Part shown: positions 49,409 to 60,333 of the stretch, piece by piece
How positions within the stretch are numbered: the stretch's first letter is position 1
Layout of the letters: every line of letters begins with the position of its first letter
Assembly: GCA_022779485.1 (NCBI GenBank)
Contig: JALFTC010000045.1
Coordinates: forward strand, 1 to 64,000
Direction: 5' to 3'
Source: Ruminococcus sp.
GTDB lineage: Bacteria; Bacillota; Clostridia; Oscillospirales; Acutalibacteraceae
DNA: 64,000 nt
Notes under the pieces: generated by a model
The model's input: the letters and a program-made list of their open reading frames with translations, nothing else
The model's database searches: none
What the model was told of the DNA's origin: nothing
Translations under genes and position numbers: made by a program

Positions 49409-49938
49409 TGTATTGAATCATACACCTTTTTCATAGTTTCTTCGCCTTTTAGGTACTTTAAGAGGGCAAGACCAAACTCTATTGCCACACCTGCACCCTT
49501 GCCTGTGATGATGTTATTACATTCACATACAGCTTCACCTGTGCACTTGCCACCGTCAAAGCTGTCCTCAAAGCCTGGGTAACAGGTTGCCGACTTGTCC
49601 TTTAAATATCCCTTGTGACCTAAAATTGAGGGTGCGGCGCAGATTGCACCGATTAAAAGGTTGTTATCATATGCATATTCAAGGGCTTTGTTCACAACAG
49701 TTGATTCTTCAAGGTTAAGTGTGCCGGGCATACCTCCGGGAAGTACTACTCCCTCAACATCCTTTAGTTCAAAGCTGTCTGTGTCAATATCGGCAATTAC
49801 TGTAATATCCGACCGTCCTGTCACAGACTTTTTACCCACACCCACTGTTGTAACCTCCACACCGCCACGGCGGAGAATATCAACAGGAGCTAAAGCCTCA
49901 ACCTCTTCAAATCCGTCTGCTAAAAAAACATAAACCAT
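49396..49938 (-). CDS. DJ-1/PfpI family protein
   Basis: A 180-aa member of the DJ-1/ThiJ family. The N-terminal FLADGFEEVEALAPVDILRR carries the conserved Glu, and LIGAICAAPSILGHKGYLKD has the nucleophile Cys (about 99) at the nucleophile elbow. VVLPGGMPGTLNL is typical. The family covers deglycases, chaperones and proteases, so the exact activity is open. It starts after a GGAG site. Confidence 0.92.
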   Translation of the reverse strand: MVYVFLADGFEEVEALAPVDILRRGGVEVTTVGVGKKSVTGRSDITVIADIDTDSFELKDVEGVVLPGGMPGTLNLEESTVVNKALEYAYDNNLLIGAICAAPSILGHKGYLKDKSATCYPGFEDSFDGGKCTGEAVCECNNIITGKGAGVAIEFGLALLKYLKGEETMKKVYDSIQCQK

Positions 49939-49952
49939 AGTGCAAATCTCCT

Positions 49953-50789
49953 TTACAGATTTCTTAACCCAATGTAAGCCTCGGGCAATTTTGTATCGGA
50001 CAAAAATTTTACCATTCCGTCCTCTGATATATCTTCATCATCAAATATTTTAAGTGAAGGCGGATAGCTGAATGTAAAATTTTCCGCCTTAGATTTCTTC
50101 AGTAATTCTCCCAAAAGCGGGAATATATCATCATTTGTACAGAACATCTCCGACACCACACATTGACTGTACTCGTCCTCTTCAACAAGGGCATAGCCAC
50201 TTTCACTGCAAACAACATAACCGCCGTTATTTTTGGTTAAAGCAACGGAGTACTTCATATAGTCATCTGAAAATTTCAAAGCATTTCCAAGTAAATTTTC
50301 GTTCCTAAGCCTTGACATACCCTGTACATTCATTGAAACACAGAAAACAGGATATTCTGCAATGTGAACAAGCTCCTTCCGTGAAATAGTCTTTGTCTTG
50401 GAAAAGCATTTCCTCTCATAGCCAAACCTTTTGTAATAGCCGTAGAGGTGGTCATTTGCAGGATAAAGGAAAGAAAATTTTTCGCCATAATTTTTTGCGT
50501 CAAAAAGGCTAAACTCAATCAGCTTTCCCATAATTCCTCTGTTGCGGAATTTCTCGTCAGTTGTAGCACCGTAAAGGTAATGTGCCTTTTCACCCTTAAC
50601 CTCACAGGGAATGTGGAAAAGCATAGCCACAATGTCACCGTTATTTTTTGCAGTATATATTCTAAAATTCTTTTTGTTGTGCTTTATAAAGGTTTTAAAG
50701 CCTGAAACAGTGTCGTCAAATCCACTAACCCACAGCTTTTTAAGGCTGTTAACACCGGAAAGGCTGTCCAAAGTATATTCAATCATCAC
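49953..50789 (-). CDS. GNAT-family acetyltransferase
   Basis: A 278-aa protein. The first half is a GNAT domain with the acetyl-CoA loop in [20 protein letters not shown], and [18 protein letters not shown] is like the Eis-type acetyltransferases. The C-terminal part (from about 170) seems a degenerate second domain with a short final SCP2-like region. Substrate unknown. Its start overlaps the preceding gene's stop by 4 bp (ATGA), so the pair is translationally coupled. Confidence 0.85.
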   Translation of the reverse strand: MMIEYTLDSLSGVNSLKKLWVSGFDDTVSGFKTFIKHNKKNFRIYTAKNNGDIVAMLFHIPCEVKGEKAHYLYGATTDEKFRNRGIMGKLIEFSLFDAKNYGEKFSFLYPANDHLYGYYKRFGYERKCFSKTKTISRKELVHIAEYPVFCVSMNVQGMSRLRNENLLGNALKFSDDYMKYSVALTKNNGGYVVCSESGYALVEEDEYSQCVVSEMFCTNDDIFPLLGELLKKSKAENFTFSYPPSLKIFDDEDISEDGMVKFLSDTKLPEAYIGLRNL

Positions 50790-51676
50790 TTCACCGGCTT
50801 TGCACTGTACTTCTTAAGAATTGTGTATGGCTTGTAGGAAAGCTTGCTTTTTCTCAATCCCTCAAGTCCCATATCCTCTTCCCTGTTGATATATTTATAG
50901 TCAAAAAGGCTTTTAGCCAGTTCGTTGTTAATCACAGCATATCCGCCGTCAATTACCGCCTTTTCAAAATGCACATCACAGATATCACCACGAATTTTTG
51001 ATGCAACAGTCATTGCAACAGCCTTGCCGTCAGCATAAAGCACACCGCCGAAAAGGCCAAGTGAATTAAAGTAAAGGAATGCCTCCTCAATAGCAGGGTA
51101 GTCAGAGCCAAATTCCTCTCCGTCAATGTCCTTGCGGTCGTTGCACCATTTAGCCGCAACAAGTAATGCGTCAGAAAAATTGTCACGACTTAGGGGTACA
51201 TACTCACAGTTGGGATAGTTCCTCAAAAATTGGCTGATGTGGTTTCGCTTTCCGTGGTACTTTTTTCCCCTTAGTTTTGCAAGGTCCTCTTGAAGATAGA
51301 TGTAGTCAGCCTCATCCCTTGTTTCTTCAAAAACAAACCTGTCTTTGAAAAGGCTTTTGATTTCATCAACCATTTTTTCGGTAAGCAAGCCGATTTCAAA
51401 GTCCTCTGCATTTCTATCCTTTGCATCAGTCAGAATTTCATTTATCGCCCAAAGGGTATCATTACCGCCAAAGGGCATTGAGTAGCCAACAGGCTTTTCA
51501 TCATCAAAATAGGCAATAAAAACATAGTCGCCCTTAAAGGCAATTTTTATGTCATACCTATTTCGCCAAAGGTATATGTTGGCAAAGGAGCAGTCGCAAC
51601 CCTGAAAGTCTGACCTTTCAAGGGCAGTTTGATATATAAATTTGTCATCAATAACAGGTTTTCGGAAATCTAACAT
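50786..51676 (-). CDS. DUF2156 / phosphatidylglycerol lysyltransferase-like protein
   Basis: A 296-aa protein of the DUF2156 family. It has a double-GNAT plan: [20 protein letters not shown], then [20 protein letters not shown], and the conserved [20 protein letters not shown]. The C-terminal part ([20 protein letters not shown]) fits. Related proteins aminoacylate lipids (MprF), but this short form has no membrane domain. Role unknown. 7 bp after tmk. Confidence 0.88.
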   Translation of the reverse strand: MLDFRKPVIDDKFIYQTALERSDFQGCDCSFANIYLWRNRYDIKIAFKGDYVFIAYFDDEKPVGYSMPFGGNDTLWAINEILTDAKDRNAEDFEIGLLTEKMVDEIKSLFKDRFVFEETRDEADYIYLQEDLAKLRGKKYHGKRNHISQFLRNYPNCEYVPLSRDNFSDALLVAAKWCNDRKDIDGEEFGSDYPAIEEAFLYFNSLGLFGGVLYADGKAVAMTVASKIRGDICDVHFEKAVIDGGYAVINNELAKSLFDYKYINREEDMGLEGLRKSKLSYKPYTILKKYSAKPVK

Positions 51677-51682
51677 AAAAAA

Positions 51683-52348
51683 TCAAATTTCACCCTCGAT
51701 TCGTGAATAAACCTCGTTTGCAATTTCTTCAATAGTCTTTGGCTCACCCTTTTCGGCACAAAGCACCACATTCCAGTCAAGAGCTTTGGCGCAGTAGCTT
51801 GCCACATTACGACACTTTCTCAGGAAATCCTCATTCTTCTCGTGAATATCCTTTTTGCCCTCGTCACCCTTGTACCGCTTTGACATCAGCTTTTGGCTCA
51901 CCTCTGTGGGCATATCAAGGTACACAACATAGTCTGCCCTTGGAATACCCAGCTTATTATGTTCAAAATCATTGAGCCAGTTTAGAAAATCCTCATATTC
52001 ACTTTCCTGTAATTTGCTAAGCTGATAAATTGCATTTGATGTTGAGTAACGGTCGCAAAGAAAGATTGTGCCATTCTCATAGTCACTTTTCCAGTCCTTT
52101 AAAAAGGACGCTACCCTGTCAACAGCATAAAAGGCAGATGCCTGATATGGATTGACGGAGTCGGGATTACTGCCCAATTCACCCCCGAGGTACATCCTCA
52201 CAAGTGCCGAGCTTTCACTTTCATAACAGGGGAATGTTAGTTTCTTAACATTCTTCCCCTGTGAAAGTAGTTTTTTATACAAAAGGTCGGTTTGGGTAGC
52301 CTTTCCGCTACCGTCAAGACCCTCGATAACGATGATTTTACCTGCCAT
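51683..52348 (-). CDS. tmk: Thymidylate kinase
   Basis: A 221-aa dTMP kinase. P-loop [16 protein letters not shown] (8-23), the DR motif [13 protein letters not shown], and a LID-like [14 protein letters not shown] are visible. It overlaps thyX by 11 bp, which supports a joint role in making dTTP. This longer thymidylate kinase form (with [20 protein letters not shown]) is typical of Clostridia. Confidence 0.94.
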   Translation of the reverse strand: MAGKIIVIEGLDGSGKATQTDLLYKKLLSQGKNVKKLTFPCYESESSALVRMYLGGELGSNPDSVNPYQASAFYAVDRVASFLKDWKSDYENGTIFLCDRYSTSNAIYQLSKLQESEYEDFLNWLNDFEHNKLGIPRADYVVYLDMPTEVSQKLMSKRYKGDEGKKDIHEKNEDFLRKCRNVASYCAKALDWNVVLCAEKGEPKTIEEIANEVYSRIEGEI

Positions 52349-53138
52349 ATTTTTCTCTCATTTCCTTCATTTTGCCACAGCTCATTTTACCCTCGGGGCA
52401 AGGTCCGAACAGGCAGGAGGGTCCGCAGTGCTTAAAAAGTGTTGGGGCAACCTTTAAACATTCAAGGAGCATTTGCTCTGCAACCTCACGAATTTCCCAC
52501 TGTGCTCTGTTACAGCATCTGTGGGCAAAGAAGTTTGTAAGACTCCTTGCGTTAAAGGTGCAAACAATCTTGGTTGTACAGGCATTTGGCAAAACAAACC
52601 TTGCGTCCTCGTTGGCCTTTTTGATAAAGGCGTTACATTTTGCCTTATTTTCTTCTTTAAAGGAATTAATAATTTCGTCCTTACTGCCTGTCTGTTCTTC
52701 GCCCTTATATTCATTTATATATTTCACAACCAAAGCGTCACGAATTTTTGTGTACGCCTCACTTTGCAAATCAATAACCTCTTTGAAAGCTTCATAAGCC
52801 TCAGGGCAGTTCTCTATTTCGGGAGGAGTTACAAACTCAAACTTTGTACCGTCCACATACCTCTGTGACTGCTGGCTGTAGGAGGCAATTCTGTGGCGAA
52901 CAAGCTGGTGTGAACAAGCTCTTGAAATACCCTCAATGCCAAAGGTAAAGGATGCGTGTTCAGTAGGACTTCCGTGTCCCAAATCGCTGAGCATATCAAG
53001 GAAAGCGGTAGTTTTCTCCTGTGTAAGACCGTCCCTTAAATCCTCAATTCCTGAGGGTGAGTAGCAAAGCTTTGCCGCCATAGCAACAGTCTGCTCGGGC
53101 ATTGGTGTATGTGTGAGTAAAGTAACTTTAACCGCCAT
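52338..53138 (-). CDS. thyX: Flavin-dependent thymidylate synthase
   Basis: A 266-aa FAD enzyme that makes dTMP from dUMP using methylene-THF and NADPH. The ThyX motif RHR-x7-S is present as [11 protein letters not shown] (about 79-89). [20 protein letters not shown] near the C-terminus, with [20 protein letters not shown] as a Cys-rich tail, fits the clostridial branch. The start follows GGAGG. It leads the tmk operon and makes ThyA unnecessary. Confidence 0.96.
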   Translation of the reverse strand: MAVKVTLLTHTPMPEQTVAMAAKLCYSPSGIEDLRDGLTQEKTTAFLDMLSDLGHGSPTEHASFTFGIEGISRACSHQLVRHRIASYSQQSQRYVDGTKFEFVTPPEIENCPEAYEAFKEVIDLQSEAYTKIRDALVVKYINEYKGEEQTGSKDEIINSFKEENKAKCNAFIKKANEDARFVLPNACTTKIVCTFNARSLTNFFAHRCCNRAQWEIREVAEQMLLECLKVAPTLFKHCGPSCLFGPCPEGKMSCGKMKEMREKYGR

Positions 53139-53279
53139 TTTATTTCCTCCCTTTAAAACAATTAAATATCAATATGACATACTATCACTTGTACAATATT
53201 ATACATTATTCATCATTATAGCATATTTATTTTTTTATGTAAAGTTATTGATTTTATCTATTTTTGTTTAATCTCGTCA

Positions 53280-53319
53280 ACTTAAAGAAAAACAACACCT
53301 GCTATATCACAAGTGTTGT
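53280..53319 (-). terminator. Terminator of uvrA
   Basis: ACAACACCT (53292-53300) pairs with AAGTGTTGT (53311-53319), with one G-U pair. On the minus strand it is followed by TTTTTCTTT. It lies just after the uvrA stop. The remaining 53139-53280 stretch is AT-rich and presumably holds the thyX promoter. Confidence 0.82.
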
Positions 53320-53334
53320 CCTATGATTATATTA

Positions 53335-56160
53335 TTATTTCAAAACCTTTTTAAGATACTGTCCTGTGTAGCTTTCCTCAACCTTAGCAATCTCTTCGGG
53401 AGTGCCTGTTGCTACAAGTGTTCCTCCCCTGTCGCCACCCTCGGGGCCGAGGTCGATTATGTGGTCGGCGGTTTTGATTAAATCAAGGTTATGCTCAATT
53501 ACCACAACGGTGTTGCCACCCTCAACAAGGAGTTGAAGTACATCTATCAGCCTGTGGACATCTGCAATGTGAAGTCCTGTTGTCGGCTCGTCAAGGATGT
53601 AGATGGTTTTGCCCGTACTTCTTTTTGAAAGCTCTGTAGCCAGTTTGACACGCTGTGCCTCACCCCCTGACAGAGTTGTGGAGGACTGACCGATTTTGAT
53701 GTAGCCCAAGCCGACATCATAAAGGGTTTGTAGCTTTCGGGCGATTTTGGGGATGTTCTTGAAGAACTCACATCCCTCCTCAACAGTCATTTCCAGCACA
53801 TCATAAATGGACTTGCCCTTGTACTTCACTTCAAGGGTTTCCCTGTTGTAGCGTTTGCCCTTGCACACATCACAGGGCACATAAACATCAGGGAGAAAGT
53901 GCATTTCTATCTTGTTAATTCCGTCACCCTGACAAGCCTCACATCTGCCACCCTTTACATTAAAGCTGAATCTCCCTGCACCGTAGCCACGCTTTTTGGC
54001 GTCATTTGTGTTGGCGTACAGCTCCCTAATATCACCAAACACACCTGTGTAGGTTGCAGGGTTGCTCCTTGGAGTTCTGCCGATAGGACTTTGGTCGATT
54101 TGAATTACCTTGTCAAGATTTTCTATGCCCTCAATCCTTGTGTGCTTACCGCTTTTGCACTTTGCACGGTTAAGCTCCTTGGCAAGCTTTTTGTATAGAA
54201 TTTCATTTACAAGTGAGCTTTTACCACTTCCCGAAACACCTGTTACACACACAAATTCTCCCAAAGGAATTGTTACATCAATATTCTTAAGATTATTCTG
54301 CTTTGCACCGATAACCTTAAGGAATTTTCCGTTGCCCTTTCGTCTGCTTTTGGGAACTTCAATCTTCCTTTTTCCCGACAGATACTGACCTGTAATGGAG
54401 TTTTCCGTATTGATAATATCCTCAACAGTACCCTGTGCTACAATTTCTCCGCCGTGAATACCGGCACCGGGGCCTACATCAACAATGTGGTCGGCCATTC
54501 GCATTGTGTCCTCATCGTGTTCCACCACAAGGACTGTGTTGCCCTTGTCACGCAGAGCCTTTAGTGTTGAAAGCAATTTGTCGTTATCCCTCTGGTGAAG
54601 TCCGATTGACGGTTCGTCAAGAATATACACAACACCCATAAGTGAAGAGCCGATTTGTGTTGCAAGTCGGATTCGCTGACTTTCACCCCCGGACAGAGTT
54701 CCCGTGTTTCTTGAAAGGGTAAGGTACTCAAGACCAACCGACTTTAGGAAGGTGAGCCTTGCACGGATTTCCTTTAGGATTGATTTTCCGATAAACTGTT
54801 CCCTTTCTGTAAGGTCAAGGCTGTCAAGGTAGCTTAAAGCCTCAACAACGGACATATCACAAAACTCCGATATGTTTTTGTCCCCAACAGTTACCGCAAG
54901 GCTTTCCTTACGCAGTCTTTGTCCGTTACATTCGTCACAGTGATGCTCCGACATATAGCCCTGTATTTCCTCTTTAATCCAGTTTGAGGAGGTTTCTCTG
55001 TACCGTCTTTCAAGGTTGCCGATAACACCCTCAAAGTCAGTCTGATAATTTTCAAAACCCTTTCGAGGTGAATACCTGTGGATTGTAAACCTTTCACCCT
55101 TTGTACCGTAAAGGAGAATATCCACAATTTCCGTTGGCAAATCACAAATTGGAGTGTCAAGGGAATAGCCGTAGTGGTCGGCAAGTCCAATCATATATGC
55201 CTCTGCAATGGAGTTGCCCTCCATCGCCCAACCACTGCCCTTTAGTCCGCCTTGACGAATGGACTTTGTGGGGTCGGGGATAATCAAATCGGGGTCAACC
55301 TTCATAAACATTCCCAGTCCTGTACACTTTGGACAAGCACCGAATGGGTTGTTAAAGGAGAACATTCTTGGTGTGATTTCGTCAACGGAAACACCGTGTT
55401 CCGGACAAGCATAATTTTGGCTAAAGGTGATTTCCTCACCGTCAACAACTGCAATAATTGCAAGACCGCCTGACTGCCTCATTGTGGTTTCAAGGGAGTC
55501 GGTAAGTCTGCCACGAATACCCTCTTTCACAACAAGCCTGTCCACCACAACCTCAATGCTGTGCTTTTTGTTTTTTTCAAGGGTGATTTCCTCAGATAAG
55601 TCATATATATTTCCGTCAACCCTTACACGGGAAAAACCGCTTTTCCTTGCGGAGTCAAACACCTTTTGGTGCATACCCTTTTTGCCCCTTACAACAGGAG
55701 CAAGGACTTGAAACCTTTTGCCTTCCCCTATCTCCATAACAGCGTCCACAATTTGGTCGATTGTCTGTTGCTCGATTTTTTTACCGCAGACAGGACAATG
55801 TGGCACACCTATCCTTGCGTAAAGCAAACGGAGATAGTCGTAAATTTCCGTAACTGTACCAACTGTGGAACGGGGATTTTTTGAAGTTGTCTTTTGGTCT
55901 ATGGAAATTGATGGTGACAGCCCCTCAATGGACTGTACATCAGGCTTTTCCATCTGACCTATGAACATTCTTGCGTATGAAGAAAGGCTCTCCATATATC
56001 TTCGCTGACCCTCAGCATAGATTGTATCAAAGGCAAGGGAGCTTTTTCCGCTTCCCGAAAGACCGGTGATTACAACCAGCTTGTCCCTTGGTATGGTAAC
56101 ATCAACATTTTTAAGGTTATGCTCGTTTGCACCCTTAACAATAATTTTATCAAGACTCAT
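53335..56160 (-). CDS. uvrA: Excinuclease ABC subunit A
   Basis: A 941-aa DNA damage sensor of nucleotide excision repair. Both ABC domains are visible: Walker [13 protein letters not shown] (about 31) and [11 protein letters not shown] (about 640); signature [15 protein letters not shown] and [15 protein letters not shown]. The zinc fingers are CPVCGKK...C and [10 protein letters not shown]...CDVCKGKRY. Length normal. It stands alone with its own terminator. Confidence 0.98.
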   Translation of the reverse strand: MSLDKIIVKGANEHNLKNVDVTIPRDKLVVITGLSGSGKSSLAFDTIYAEGQRRYMESLSSYARMFIGQMEKPDVQSIEGLSPSISIDQKTTSKNPRSTVGTVTEIYDYLRLLYARIGVPHCPVCGKKIEQQTIDQIVDAVMEIGEGKRFQVLAPVVRGKKGMHQKVFDSARKSGFSRVRVDGNIYDLSEEITLEKNKKHSIEVVVDRLVVKEGIRGRLTDSLETTMRQSGGLAIIAVVDGEEITFSQNYACPEHGVSVDEITPRMFSFNNPFGACPKCTGLGMFMKVDPDLIIPDPTKSIRQGGLKGSGWAMEGNSIAEAYMIGLADHYGYSLDTPICDLPTEIVDILLYGTKGERFTIHRYSPRKGFENYQTDFEGVIGNLERRYRETSSNWIKEEIQGYMSEHHCDECNGQRLRKESLAVTVGDKNISEFCDMSVVEALSYLDSLDLTEREQFIGKSILKEIRARLTFLKSVGLEYLTLSRNTGTLSGGESQRIRLATQIGSSLMGVVYILDEPSIGLHQRDNDKLLSTLKALRDKGNTVLVVEHDEDTMRMADHIVDVGPGAGIHGGEIVAQGTVEDIINTENSITGQYLSGKRKIEVPKSRRKGNGKFLKVIGAKQNNLKNIDVTIPLGEFVCVTGVSGSGKSSLVNEILYKKLAKELNRAKCKSGKHTRIEGIENLDKVIQIDQSPIGRTPRSNPATYTGVFGDIRELYANTNDAKKRGYGAGRFSFNVKGGRCEACQGDGINKIEMHFLPDVYVPCDVCKGKRYNRETLEVKYKGKSIYDVLEMTVEEGCEFFKNIPKIARKLQTLYDVGLGYIKIGQSSTTLSGGEAQRVKLATELSKRSTGKTIYILDEPTTGLHIADVHRLIDVLQLLVEGGNTVVVIEHNLDLIKTADHIIDLGPEGGDRGGTLVATGTPEEIAKVEESYTGQYLKKVLK

Positions 56161-56308
56161 ATCTTTACCCTCATTAAAGTAAAGGGGCAGTTTCCCTGCC
56201 CCTACTACATTTTACCTATTCACTATTCACTCTTCACTAATATCCTTTTTAATTTCTCGGTCACTTTGCTCCCTCGGAATGACAGGAGTAGGTACTTTCA
56301 GTTACAAC

Positions 56309-56520
56309 CAGCCTCCCTCTGACGAGGGAGGGGGACCGCTTGCGGTGGAAGGAGGGAAAAAGTGTTCTCTTTTGCTCTTTTTGTCTATAGAGGATAGTTT
56401 GATTTTATGTTCTGACTCAAACTTTAACATCTAAAGACATACCAAGATATATTGACTACTTTTTCACTCCCCCAGTCACGCAAGGCGTGACAGCCCCCTC
56501 ATCCGAGGGAGCCTTTGTTA
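56309..56520 (-). repeat. Foldback (MITE-like) repeat, copy 5, abutting ftsH
   Basis: Same orientation as copies 2 and 3. Ends: CAGCCTCCCTCTGACGAGGG (from 56309) and CATCCGAGGGAGCCTTTGTTA (56499-56519). The hairpin version is GTCACGC-AAG-GCGTGAC, as in copy 2. The terminal TTA at 56518-56520 is the ftsH stop codon on the minus strand. Short repeats (ATTCACTATTCACTCTTCACT) sit at 56217-56240. Confidence 0.9.
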
Positions 56521-58386
56521 TTCTTCCTCATCCTCAACCGGATAAACAAAAGTTCCGTCCATCATTGCGGCGAAGTTTTCACCGTTCATCTTTTCGTACT
56601 TAATAAGGTACTGTGCAACCTCGTGGAGCTTGTCAATATGCTCCTTGAGGATTTTTTCAGTCTTATTATATGCGTCAGTAATGATTGTATGAATTTCTTC
56701 GTCAATAGCGGCTGCGGTCTTTTCGGAATAATCCTTAACCTGACCCATATCTCTGCCGATAAATACTTCCTGACTTCCGCTGCCGTACAGGATAGGACCA
56801 AGCTTGTCGCTCATACCGTACTTTGTAACCATCTTTTTGGCTGTTGTGGTTGCCTTTTCGATGTCGTTACTTGCGCCTGTGGAGATGTCGCCCATAATGA
56901 GAGCCTCTGCAACTCTACCGCCAAGGCAAACAACAATGTCCTCCAGCATTTCGTTTTTGCTGTTGTAGGATTTATCCTCTGACGGAAGTGGCATTGTGTA
57001 ACCACCTGCCATACCTCTTGGGATAATGGAAATTTCGTGAACAGGGTCCTGTGTGGAGCATTCGTGGAATGCAATAGCGTGACCTGCCTCGTGGTAGGCT
57101 GTCAGCTTTTTCTCCCTTTCGGACATTACCTTTGATTTCTTTTCAGTTCCCACAACCACCTTGATTGTAGCCTCCTCAATCTGCTCCATTGTGATTGCCT
57201 TCAGGTTCTTTCTTGCAGCGAGCAAAGCTGCCTCGTTAAGGAGGTTTTCAAGGTCTGCACCTGTAAAGCCGGCTGTGGTCTTTGCAATGTTTTTAAGGTT
57301 GACATCGGGAGCAAGTGGCTTTTGCCTTGCGTGAACACGGAGAATTGCCTCACGGCCTACAATATCGGGGTAAGAAACTACAACCTGTCTGTCAAAACGA
57401 CCTGGACGCATAAGTGCCGGGTCAAGAACATCAGGTCTGTTTGTGGCGGCAATGAGGATTACACCGTCATTTGCACCAAAGCCGTCCATCTCAACAAGGA
57501 GCTGGTTAAGGGTTTGTTCTCTTTCGTCGTGACCGCCGCCAAGTCCTGTTCCTCTTTGGCGACCAACTGCGTCAATTTCGTCTATGAATATGATACAAGG
57601 TGAGTTCTTCTTAGCAGTTTGGAACAAATCCCTAACTCTTGACGCACCAACACCTACGAACATTTCTACAAAATCAGAACCGGAAATTGAGAAGAAAGGA
57701 ACTCCCGCTTCACCTGAAACAGCCCTTGCAAGTAATGTTTTACCTGTACCCGGAGGTCCCACCAGCAGTACGCCCTTAGGAATTCTTGCCCCTAAAGCGC
57801 TGAACTTTGACGGATTTTTAAGGAATTCTACAATTTCTTCAAGCTCTTCCTTTTCCTCGTCTGCACCTGCAACATCATCAAAGGTGGTTTTCCTCTTTTC
57901 GTCATTTTCATTCTTGAATTTGGCTTTGCCGAACTGCATTTCTTTGCCACCCATTCCGCCCATTTTGCGGAGGATAAAGAACCAAATTACAATGAACAGA
58001 CCTGTAAAGATAAGGATTGGCAGTATGTTGTAGAACAGTGAATTGTCAGCCGCTCTGGAAATATCATATTCCATAGGCTTATCCTTGTGGTCCTTGTTGT
58101 ACTGGTCAATGTAGGGGTCAACCTTGTCAATGAAGAGTTGAGTTGAGGCAAGCTTGTAGGTCATTGTCTTTTTCTTATCAACTTCATTAATAAGCTTCAT
58201 CTTAATTTCACCTGTACCGTCATTTACGGTAAAGGTTTCTACATTCTGATTTTGGAACTGATAGATTACATCACTGTATGTTGCACTTGATGTACTGCGA
58301 TTGCTGAACATAAAGAACAAAACAATCAGCACAACAACAGGTATAGCAATGTAAATCAGTTTCCTTAGATTACCACTATTTTTCAT
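56518..58386 (-). CDS. ftsH: ATP-dependent zinc metalloprotease FtsH
   Basis: A 622-aa membrane AAA protease. Two membrane helices ([19 protein letters not shown] and [20 protein letters not shown]), Walker A GPPGTGKT (about 215), Walker [12 protein letters not shown], the SRH region and the zinc site HEAGH (about 435) are all intact. It degrades misfolded and regulatory membrane proteins. It ends in DEEE and its stop codon lies in a foldback repeat. It follows hpt by 29 bp, in the usual tilS-hpt-ftsH order. Confidence 0.98.
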   Translation of the reverse strand: MKNSGNLRKLIYIAIPVVVLIVLFFMFSNRSTSSATYSDVIYQFQNQNVETFTVNDGTGEIKMKLINEVDKKKTMTYKLASTQLFIDKVDPYIDQYNKDHKDKPMEYDISRAADNSLFYNILPILIFTGLFIVIWFFILRKMGGMGGKEMQFGKAKFKNENDEKRKTTFDDVAGADEEKEELEEIVEFLKNPSKFSALGARIPKGVLLVGPPGTGKTLLARAVSGEAGVPFFSISGSDFVEMFVGVGASRVRDLFQTAKKNSPCIIFIDEIDAVGRQRGTGLGGGHDEREQTLNQLLVEMDGFGANDGVILIAATNRPDVLDPALMRPGRFDRQVVVSYPDIVGREAILRVHARQKPLAPDVNLKNIAKTTAGFTGADLENLLNEAALLAARKNLKAITMEQIEEATIKVVVGTEKKSKVMSEREKKLTAYHEAGHAIAFHECSTQDPVHEISIIPRGMAGGYTMPLPSEDKSYNSKNEMLEDIVVCLGGRVAEALIMGDISTGASNDIEKATTTAKKMVTKYGMSDKLGPILYGSGSQEVFIGRDMGQVKDYSEKTAAAIDEEIHTIITDAYNKTEKILKEHIDKLHEVAQYLIKYEKMNGENFAAMMDGTFVYPVEDEEE

Positions 58387-58415
58387 ATAATTCTCCTTAA
58401 CTCTTTTTTCCCGAT

Positions 58416-58964
58416 TTATTCAGAGGTTTTTTTATATACAGATTCCTTAAGAACACCTATGTATGGAAGATTTCTGTAATACTCTGCGTAGTCAAGTCCG
58501 AATCCCACCACAAACAAATCATCAATTTTTTTGCAGGAGTACTTCACCTCAACCTCTGTCTGTCTTCTGTCAGGCTTGTTAAGCAGAGTGACAATTTCTA
58601 CAGAATCGCACCTTTTGCTCTTTAGGTACTGAGTGATAAAGGATAATGTGTTTCCACTGTCTATTATATCCTCTACAATCAAAATATCCTTGCCCATAGG
58701 GGAAATTGACATATCCTTTAGTATATTAACCCTGCCGGAGCTTTCTGTGCCGTTTCCGTAGGAGGAAACAGACATAAAGTCGATTTGACAGGGGATTTTG
58801 ATGTATTTCATAAGCTCCGCCATAAAGCAGACGCTGCCCTTTAAAAGACCTAAAAGTACAAGGTTTTTTCCCTCATAGTCTTTGTTGATTTTGTCTGCAA
58901 TATCCATAGTCAGGGCTGTTATTTCTTCTGCTGAAAGTAAAATTTCCTTAATATCCTTATCCAT
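58416..58964 (-). CDS. hpt: Hypoxanthine phosphoribosyltransferase
   Basis: A 182-aa purine salvage enzyme. [20 protein letters not shown] and the PRPP motif [14 protein letters not shown] are clear, with [20 protein letters not shown] near the end. The start at ATG 58964 follows GAGG and is preferred to an earlier in-frame start that overlaps tilS. In Bacillus the tilS-hpt-ftsH genes work together around ftsH. Confidence 0.96.
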   Translation of the reverse strand: MDKDIKEILLSAEEITALTMDIADKINKDYEGKNLVLLGLLKGSVCFMAELMKYIKIPCQIDFMSVSSYGNGTESSGRVNILKDMSISPMGKDILIVEDIIDSGNTLSFITQYLKSKRCDSVEIVTLLNKPDRRQTEVEVKYSCKKIDDLFVVGFGLDYAEYYRNLPYIGVLKESVYKKTSE

Positions 58965-58971
58965 AGCATCC

Positions 58972-60303
58972 TCATAAATCTGTAATTTGTATTTTGATAC
59001 ATTCCTTTGCATTTGGGGAAACTACCGCTTCATTTGAAAGTGCAATTCCCTCTATCCAATGAACACAGTTCCCGTCGGCAAGTACAAGCAGTTTGTCACG
59101 CTTTTCCTCGGGGATTTTCAGCTCGTTCATCAGTTTTTTCAAACTTTTTGTAACACCTCTGCGAGAAAGGTTGATGTAGTCCCCCGAAAGTCTGTTCCTC
59201 AACAAAAGTGTTGGAGTCATTATATCACTGCTAATATAGTTTGTGGAAGTGTATTTTTCAAATTTTCCTTTAATTTTCACATTTTCAAAGGTGATTACCC
59301 TGTCATTATACACAACAGACTTGTTTTGTTCAATCTCTTTTGAAAAAAATTCTGTTTCGTCTGTTTCGATAATTCTGAAAAGACCCTGCTTGTTTACAGC
59401 AGAAAGGTTCTTCCTAAGGTTGATTTTACCACCGTAATATATTACAGAAATTGTTTCCTCAATATGCTTTCTTGAATATGAGGAAAATCCCTTTTCCTTA
59501 AACAGAAGGGCAACCGCCTCTTTTAAGATAACAGGGTTTGCGTCCTTTAGCTTGTTGGTAAGGTAGCCCTCCCCTGTCCTTGCGATTTTTAGGAGTAGCT
59601 GACCGCTTTTTTCAAGGTATTCGGCAATTTCCGTAAGGGTGCTGTTCATATTGAGAACAGTTTTTTCAACGGAGGGGTTAATCTCACGCAAAACAGGAAC
59701 AACATTATGCCTGATTTTGTTCCTTGTGTATTCATCGGTAAGGTTGGTGCTGTCGGTGACAAAAACAAGACCGTAAGCCTTGCAGTACCTTTCAATCTCT
59801 TCCCTTGTGGAATTGATGAGAGGTCGGATAATACTGCCCCTCACCCTTGGTATTCCCGAAAGTCCTTTAAGGGATGTTCCCCTTGTCATATTGTAAAGGA
59901 CAGTTTCCAAATTGTCGTCTGCGTTGTGGGCTGTGGCTATTTTACAGTTATATTTTTCTATTAAGGAATTAAAATACTCATATCTTAGCTTTCTTCCACA
60001 TTCCTCGTGGCTTAGCCTCATCTCCTTTGAAAGAGCAGGGACATCATACTCCTTGACAAAAATTTCTATGTCGTTTTGTCTGCAAAGCTCACAACAAAAC
60101 TTCATATCCCTGTGGGACTCCTCCCCACGCAAACGGTGGTTGATGTGACAAGCCATAAGCTTTAGGTTAAATTCCTCTTTAATACTGTTAAGGTTGTGGA
60201 GCAGGCAAACAGAATCTGCCCCACCCGACAGTGCCACAACTACGGTATCGCCGTAGCTTAGCATACCATATTCTTCTATTGTAGATTTTATCAAATTATT
60301 CAT
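58972..60303 (-). CDS. tilS: tRNA(Ile)-lysidine synthase
   Basis: A 443-aa enzyme that adds lysine to C34 of the CAU-anticodon tRNA-Ile. The PP-loop ALSGGADSVCLLHNL (about 24-38) binds ATP, and HNADDNLETVLYNMTRGTSL is the conserved block. The C-terminal TilS_C part reads TPTLLLRNRLSGDYINLSRR then KKLMNELKIPEEKRDKLLVL. It is essential for Ile decoding. It starts after dnaB by 30 bp. Confidence 0.96.
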   Translation of the reverse strand: MNNLIKSTIEEYGMLSYGDTVVVALSGGADSVCLLHNLNSIKEEFNLKLMACHINHRLRGEESHRDMKFCCELCRQNDIEIFVKEYDVPALSKEMRLSHEECGRKLRYEYFNSLIEKYNCKIATAHNADDNLETVLYNMTRGTSLKGLSGIPRVRGSIIRPLINSTREEIERYCKAYGLVFVTDSTNLTDEYTRNKIRHNVVPVLREINPSVEKTVLNMNSTLTEIAEYLEKSGQLLLKIARTGEGYLTNKLKDANPVILKEAVALLFKEKGFSSYSRKHIEETISVIYYGGKINLRKNLSAVNKQGLFRIIETDETEFFSKEIEQNKSVVYNDRVITFENVKIKGKFEKYTSTNYISSDIMTPTLLLRNRLSGDYINLSRRGVTKSLKKLMNELKIPEEKRDKLLVLADGNCVHWIEGIALSNEAVVSPNAKECIKIQITDL

Positions 60304-60333
60304 AGTTGTTTAGTAGTATAAGCTTAGTAAAAA

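Noticed and set aside
56217-56240. Short tandem-like ATTCACTATTCACT and, near 8950, CATAATGCATAATG as CRISPR-type repeats
   Set aside because: Units are too short, with no spacers and no cas genes. No CRISPR array is visible in the window.
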